Positions 58,469-64,000 of a stretch of DNA of 64,000 bases are shown here, in pieces; the first letter of the stretch is position 1, and the number at the start of each line of letters is the position of its first letter. The position numbers were made by a program, and so were the translations under genes. The DNA comes from Dromiciops gliroides. Taxonomy: Eukaryota > Chordata > Mammalia > Microbiotheria > Microbiotheriidae. The stretch is from assembly GCF_019393635.1 (NCBI RefSeq), contig NC_057866.1:227629359-227693358 (forward strand), in the 5' to 3' direction. The notes below the pieces were generated by a model, which worked only from the letters and a program-made list of their open reading frames with translations, was not told the DNA's origin and searched no databases.

Positions 58469-58625
58469 ACAAGGGTTCTTAACCTTTTGTGTCATAGACC
58501 CCCTTTTGGAAAACTGTTTTTAAATGTGTCAAATAAAATACAAAGGAAATTACAAATGAAACCAATTATATTAAAATACAATCACAAAAAAAAAATTTTT
58601 TAATTCACAGATTCCAGCTTAAGAA
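58469..58625 (+). mobile_element. hAT-like DNA transposon relic
   Basis: CAAGGGTTCTTAACCTTTTGTGTCATAGACCCC and a TTCCAGCTTAAGAA end, with AAATTACAAATGAAACCAATTATATTAAAATACA between. Terminal repeats are only partly preserved. Confidence 0.62.
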
Positions 58626-58634
58626 AAAAGAAAG

Positions 58635-58781
58635 AGGGGCAACTAGGTGGCACAGTGGATAGAGCACCAGCCCTGGAGTCAGGAGGACCTGAGTTCAAAT
58701 CTGACCTCAGACCCTTGACACTTACTAGCTGTGTGACCCTGGGCAACTCACTTAACTCCAATTGCCTCACTAAAAAAAAAA
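58635..58781 (+). mobile_element. Short CORE-SINE
   Basis: GGGGCAACTAGGTGGCACAG head, ending GCCTCACTAAAAAAAAAAG, running into a purine repeat. Confidence 0.93.
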
Positions 58782-58997
58782 GAAAAAGAAAAAAGAAAGA
58801 AAGAGAGGGGAGGAAAGAAGGGAGGGAGGGAGGGAGGGAGGGAGGGAGGGAGGGAGGGAGGGAGAGAGGAAGGAAGGAAGGAAGGAAGGAAGGAAGGAAG
58901 GAAGGAAGGAAGGAAGGAAGGAAGGAAGGAAGGAAGGAAGGAAGGAAGGAAGGAAGGAAGGAAGGAAGGAAGGAAGGAAGGAAGGAAGGAAAAGAAA
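58782..58997 (+). repeat. (GGAA)n / (GGGA)n microsatellite in a SINE tail
   Basis: GAAA-rich start, about 65 bp of GGGA units, then about 125 bp of GGAA units. It follows the SINE A-tail directly. Confidence 0.95.
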
Positions 58998-58998
58998 A

Positions 58999-59800
58999 TC
59001 AGGGTCACAGGCTGAACAAGATGGCAGAATGGATTTTTCTCTAATCTTCACAACCTCTAAAATCTCTCTAGAATAGAAATTATGCATCAACAATAAAACA
59101 ATTTCAGCTGTCTCCATGGTCTAGTACACATACTAATACCTAACTCAACACTCACTCAGCATCATTTCCTCTCACTGCCCACCATACTAAAGAGCCATCC
59201 AACCTATGGGCTTGAAACTAAATGCAACCCTCCTACCCCACCCTTTCTGGTGCCACGGAGATCCAAGCTCCAAACTGTAGAAATATGCTAAGGCCTCAAT
59301 AGCCAGCACTGGGGTACTGTTCTATGCTGCAAACATCTCTGCAGGAGAGCTGAGGAACAGAGGGAAAGAGGCAGCACATGTATTTGGATTTCAAAGAATT
59401 AAAAAACTCCCTTCTCCCTCTTCAGAGATTCAAGTTCCAAATGATGTAAATCTGCCCAGGCTACAATGCCACCAGCATAGCAATTCTTGGTACCATCAAG
59501 CCAGAGAACTTAGGAACAGAGAGAATGAGATGTGACACCAAGAATGGGAGGTGGAGTGGGGTGGGGTAGAGGGAATTGCACCAGGAGAACTCCACTAAGC
59601 CTAAGAGAAAGAGCTCAATCTTCTCAAAAGTCTTGGGGCCGAGACCTAGACCGTCCACCATCGGAAGATGGTGAGATGCTTTTGAGATACTACCCCTAGG
59701 GAAAAAATTAACTCAGTCACTCCAAAATCCAGCAGTGAGGGGAACTACTCTTTAAATAAAGGTGCCTTCCCTAAGGAAATTTGGTTGCATTTTAAAATAA
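58999..59800 (+). other. Possible L1 5' UTR-like segment, weak
   Basis: AACAAGATGGCAGAATGG resembles an L1 5' end, and the next 700 bp is less AT-rich than its surroundings, but no ORF1 follows. Lies just downstream of OSTC exon 2. Confidence 0.3.
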
Positions 59801-59863
59801 GCACACATTGTTCTATTTCCCCTCCCCACCCCATCCCCAGTTACTTTAAGAAAATAACTTCTA

Positions 59864-60720
<857 letters not shown>

Positions 60721-60729
60721 CTAAGAGTT

Positions 60730-61300
60730 GATCAACAAGCACCTACTATGTGCCAGGACCTGTGCTAAATGCTGGGGATACAAAGTCAGACCTTGCTCTC
60801 AAGGAGCTCACAATTCCATGGGGAGACAATATATAAACAATGCAAACAAGAAATAAGCAGGACATACTGGGTGGTGCTCTCAACAGTAACATCGACATGT
60901 TGAGTTTATGATATCTGGGATATCACTGGGACATCCAGTTCAAGATGTCCAAAAGGCAGTTGAAGATAGCAGTCTGGAGATTCTCACTAGACAAGTAGAT
61001 CAGAATCATTAGCTGACAGATAACACTTGAATACATGGGAGTTGATGAGAGCATCAAGCAAGCCAATATTTAGAAAGGAGATCCCAGAAGAGAGCCCCTG
61101 GCAGACACTCTCCCATTAGTAGATATGACCTGGACAAAGATACATCAAAGAAGATTAGAGAAAAAAACAGTAAGACAGGTGGAAGAACCAGGATAAAGTA
61201 ATGTCAGAGAAACAGGGAGAAGAGAGTATGAAGGAGAAAAGGGTGAGCATTAGTGTCAAAGGCTGTAGAGAGGTCAAGGATAAAGACTAAGAAAATGTCT
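60730..61300 (+). repeat. Old interspersed repeat of unassigned class
   Basis: CACCTACTATGTGCCAGGACCTGTGCTAAATGCTGGGG, CTCTCAAGGAGCTCACAATTCC, GACATGTTGAGTTTATG, GACATCCAGTTCAAGATGTCC and AAAGGCTGTAGAGAGGTCAAGG. The same family as 22915-23640, covering a different part. Confidence 0.6.
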
Positions 61301-61329
61301 GGCAATTAAAGAGATCATTGCAAAGTGAA

Positions 61330-62220
61330 AAGTTACATCCTCTGCCAATTGCCAATCACTACGTTAGGCATCTTTTTGCTTAAATCTTTTGTGAACAGGG
61401 ACAGTTCCATTCCTTGTACTAATTCCCAGTACTTAAGTACCAGTACCAGGTACAGGACCAGCCAAATAGCAGGCTCACTGGCTAACTGAAGATACTGTAG
61501 GGAGGGAATTTGGAGATTTGATATAACAAAACAATATTATCACCATATTTTTAAAAGTCTTTTCTAAAAAAACAAAAAGATAATCTGACAGATAATCTTG
61601 ATTATCTTCTCATCATGATGTTAAAATCTGTATAAAGGTATTATCATTAACCTTCTTGTTAATACTCAATAGGATAATATTTGCAGTAATAGCAAACTGC
61701 TCACTGTTAGGAAGGTCGCACTGATGATTAGGACACAATATCCCATGAGGATACCAGGAAACAAGTGTTTTAGCCTCAATGTTCCCAATAAATACAGTTA
61801 TAGGACCCTGAATTCTTGTGATCCTCACATGATTTACATTATTTTCCTTTCTCCAATAAACTTATGTGCTTTTCTCCACTCACCTAAAACTTTAAATCTA
61901 GCTTAAGGAACAGCAATTTGTAGCCTCTAACCTGAGTATCCCTCTGTCTTCTTGCTGTCAAGCTGGTGTTACTTCTTTGCTATTCCTATGTCCAAATTCC
62001 TTCTCTTCATGGCTACTGTCATAAAGAACTTTTCCCCAGTAAAAACTACCATTTGGCCTTTAATGACATTATATCCTCAATTCTTGGATTTTAGGAGAAG
62101 AGAAGGAGAGCACCTTCCTCCTTACAGCAAATCTGGAAACCAAAATGGACCAAATTAAACAACATGAATTTATTACAAACTTACTTGCAAATTTTTGTCT
62201 AGTAGGGTTTTATACTTATC
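61330..62220. other. OSTC intron 1, mostly unassigned
   Basis: An L2-like piece may lie at 61375-61470. No exon 1 sequence or CpG-rich stretch. Confidence 0.4.
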
Positions 62221-62223
62221 AGG

Positions 62224-62595
62224 TATAACGATTGGAATGACGCCACCTGCTGGAGACTTACTGTAGAAGAGTTCCGCCCATGAAGCGAAGGTCTTTGAGG
62301 GCAAGACCAGGAGTCTTTTCTTTGGCGTCAGGAAGTGACGCGAGCTAGTGGGAGGAAGAAGGAAGAGACTGGCGCTCACTCTCACTCTCTTTCCTTTGGA
62401 CTCTGGTGGAGAGTGGAGCTAGAAATGCTCTCTCCCTTTAATAGATAGGAATCTAGGCCTTTCTCTCTCTCTTTATCAAATTCTTATTCTCCTTAATAAA
62501 TGCTTAAAAGTCTAACTCTTGCTAAAGCTTATAATTTATTGGTGACCACTCATTAGATATTTTAGACAGTTTAGCTAGAATTTTAGCCCTTAACA
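62224..62595 (+). mobile_element. Solo LTR with 4-bp target duplication
   Basis: 372 bp from TATAACGATTGG (TG mutated to TA) to AGCCCTTAACA; CAGG on both sides (62220-62223, 62596-62599). AATAAA at 62495. Antisense to OSTC, in intron 1. Confidence 0.93.
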
Positions 62596-62643
62596 CAGGC
62601 AATCAGAAAAATGTTTCATTACGCTTGTTTGATTTAGGTTCTA

Positions 62644-62760
62644 AGGGCAGCTAGGTGGCACAGTGAATAAAGCACTGGACCCAAGAGGACCCAAGTTCAA
62701 ATGCAGCCTCAGACACTTGACTAGCTATATGACCCTGGGCAAGTCACTTAACTCTCATTA
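62644..62760 (+). mobile_element. Short CORE-SINE with CA-repeat tail
   Basis: GGGCAGCTAGGTGGCACAGTG head with two internal deletions. GATTTAGGTTCTA lies at 62631-62643 and 62831-62843, bracketing SINE plus repeat. Confidence 0.94.
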
Positions 62761-62799
62761 CATGCACGTGTGCACATGTGTGCTCGCACGCACGCACGG

Positions 62800-62830
<31 letters not shown>
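62761..62830 (+). repeat. (CA)n/(CACG) microsatellite in a SINE tail
   Basis: TGCACGTGTGCACATGTGTGC, CGCACGCACG, then about 26 bp of CA, all within the SINE's target duplication. Confidence 0.94.
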
Positions 62831-63265
62831 GATTTAGGTTCTATACAATTTAAACAAATAGAAAAAATTATACTTGGATTCCAATCAATTAAATAATTAA
62901 AATAATATATTAAACAATACCCAGGAATAACTCTAACTTTTAAACTGAACATTAAAACAAACTAATTCATTTGACAAATTCAGTAACAGATGGTGATCCT
63001 GGCCATTCTCCTTCTCCAGTCAGTTGTAGCATCTAGTTTGTCTTCCAGGCAAAGGTTTTAACATCCTCCCACTCGTCCAGTCAATACAATAAATATGTAA
63101 TAAGCACCTACTATGTACAAGGTATCAGAGATAAAAGATGAATAAGGCAAAAGTTTCGAGTCTAATGGGGAAGATAATTTGGTGGTAGTGGTGAAGATAC
63201 ATGCTTTGATGGATCTGTGATCTTATCCTCAAATATCAAATATGACAGCAATGGAAAGAGCAGTG

Positions 63266-63463
63266 TATGTCTAATTCTTCATGACCCTATTTGGGGTTCT
63301 CTATGCAAAGATATTGGAGTGGTTTGCCATTTCCTTCTCTGGCTCATTTTACAAAGGAAGAAACTGAAGCAAACTGACTTGCCCAGGGTCACACAAGCTA
63401 GTGTCTGAGGCCACATTTGGAATCAGATTGATGAGTCTTCCTTACTCTGGGCCTAGCATTTTA
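63266..63463 (-). mobile_element. Mar1-type CORE-SINE
   Basis: GTCTAATTCTTCATGACCCTATTTGGGGTTCTC and GGAGTGGTTTGCCATTTCCTTCTC are the reversed RTE-like tail, followed by the CORE. Confidence 0.85.
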
Positions 63464-63575
63464 AAGTCAGAGGACCAGCATTCAGATCTCTGCTCTGATA
63501 CTTACTATCTGTGTGATCCTGAACAACAGTCTGATAAAGCTTATCTGCAAAATCAGGAATTAACATCCTTTCCCA
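63464..63575 (+). mobile_element. MIR fragment
   Basis: GTCAGAGGACCAGCATTCAGATCTCTGCTCTGATACTTACTATCTGTGTGATCC. Confidence 0.6.
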
Positions 63576-63679
63576 AGAGCAGAACCTATGAAATAAATCT
63601 ACAGGCAGTTTCCTCCACTGATGAAGATCATAATTCAATCATGGGGAAAAATAACTATAACACTAATCACAATGTGGAA

Positions 63680-63903
63680 GGGGGCAGCTAGGTGACTCAG
63701 TGAATAGAGCACTTGGCCTGGCATCAAACACAGCCTCAGATACTGTGTGACCTTGGGCAAGCCACTTAACCCCGATCTGCCTCATTTCCTCATCTGTAAA
63801 ATGGAAACACAATGGAGAAAAATATGGCAGAGTACTCCAGCATCTTTGCCAAGAAAAAAAGTCCATGGGGTCTCAAAGAGTTGGACATGCCTGAATAACA
63901 ACT
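63680..63903 (+). mobile_element. Mar1-type CORE-SINE
   Basis: GGGGGCAGCTAGGTGACTCAG head to ATGGGGTCTCAAAGAGTTGGACATGCCTGAATAACAAC tail; the CORE is shortened. Confidence 0.88.
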
Positions 63904-64000
63904 ATGTGCTAACGGAACAGAAATGGTACAAAGAGCTTTGACAGGATTCAAGGATTTCTTCTAGTTGGAAGAATTAAGAAAGGCTTAATGGAGCTGACAC

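Overview
The window is nuclear DNA of a marsupial mammal. It is AT-rich, gene-poor and built largely from layered transposons. Three things point to a marsupial: about thirty copies of a short tRNA-headed CORE-SINE (GGGGCAGCTAGGTGGCGCAG start, A-rich tail), several copies of a longer CORE-SINE with an RTE-type tail (Mar1 type), and L1 elements whose ORF1 begins MNWSQ. The sequence alone does not fix the species; I lean to an Australidelphian such as a dasyurid, weakly.

One protein-coding gene is visible: OSTC (DC2), an accessory subunit of the STT3A oligosaccharyltransferase at the ER translocon. It lies on the minus strand. Coding exon 2 (59865-59958), coding exon 3 (57033-57230) and the terminal exon with stop and 3' UTR (46570 down to about 46210) are all present, with consensus splice sites and matching codon phases. 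Exon 1 and the promoter must lie beyond position 64000. No exon of another gene was found. Positions 1-46200 look like the intergenic region downstream of OSTC.

Layout. 1-9600: scattered L1 fragments, MIR/CORE-SINEs, a hAT element and a GAAA microsatellite. 9608-10030: a minus-strand solo LTR. 10.9-18.2 kb: a plus-strand L1 split by a block holding a minus-strand L1 3' end and a minus-strand half-L1 (HAL1-type: ORF1 but no ORF2). 18.4-31.4 kb: older, thinner repeats with stretches I cannot assign. 31.5-43.6 kb: a plus-strand L1 with an inverted duplication of its 5' UTR, split by a 6.3-kb block that carries two further half-L1 elements. 43.6-46.2 kb: Mar1, MIR and a second hAT element. 46.2-64 kb: the OSTC gene. 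Intron 3 holds a decayed minus-strand L1 and four plus-strand LTRs; intron 2 holds SINEs, a hAT relic and a GGAA microsatellite; the visible part of intron 1 holds one more plus-strand LTR and several SINEs.

No new enzymatic or defence system was found. The most interesting observations concern transposon biology: half-L1 elements whose deletions all start at the ORF2 start, a 305-bp inverted repeat made from an L1 5' UTR, solo LTRs with exact 4-bp target duplications (all antisense inside OSTC), and microsatellites grown from SINE tails and still bracketed by the SINE target duplications. Family names (HAL1, Mar1, MIR, hAT) were assigned by eye from memory of consensus sequences; no database search was run.
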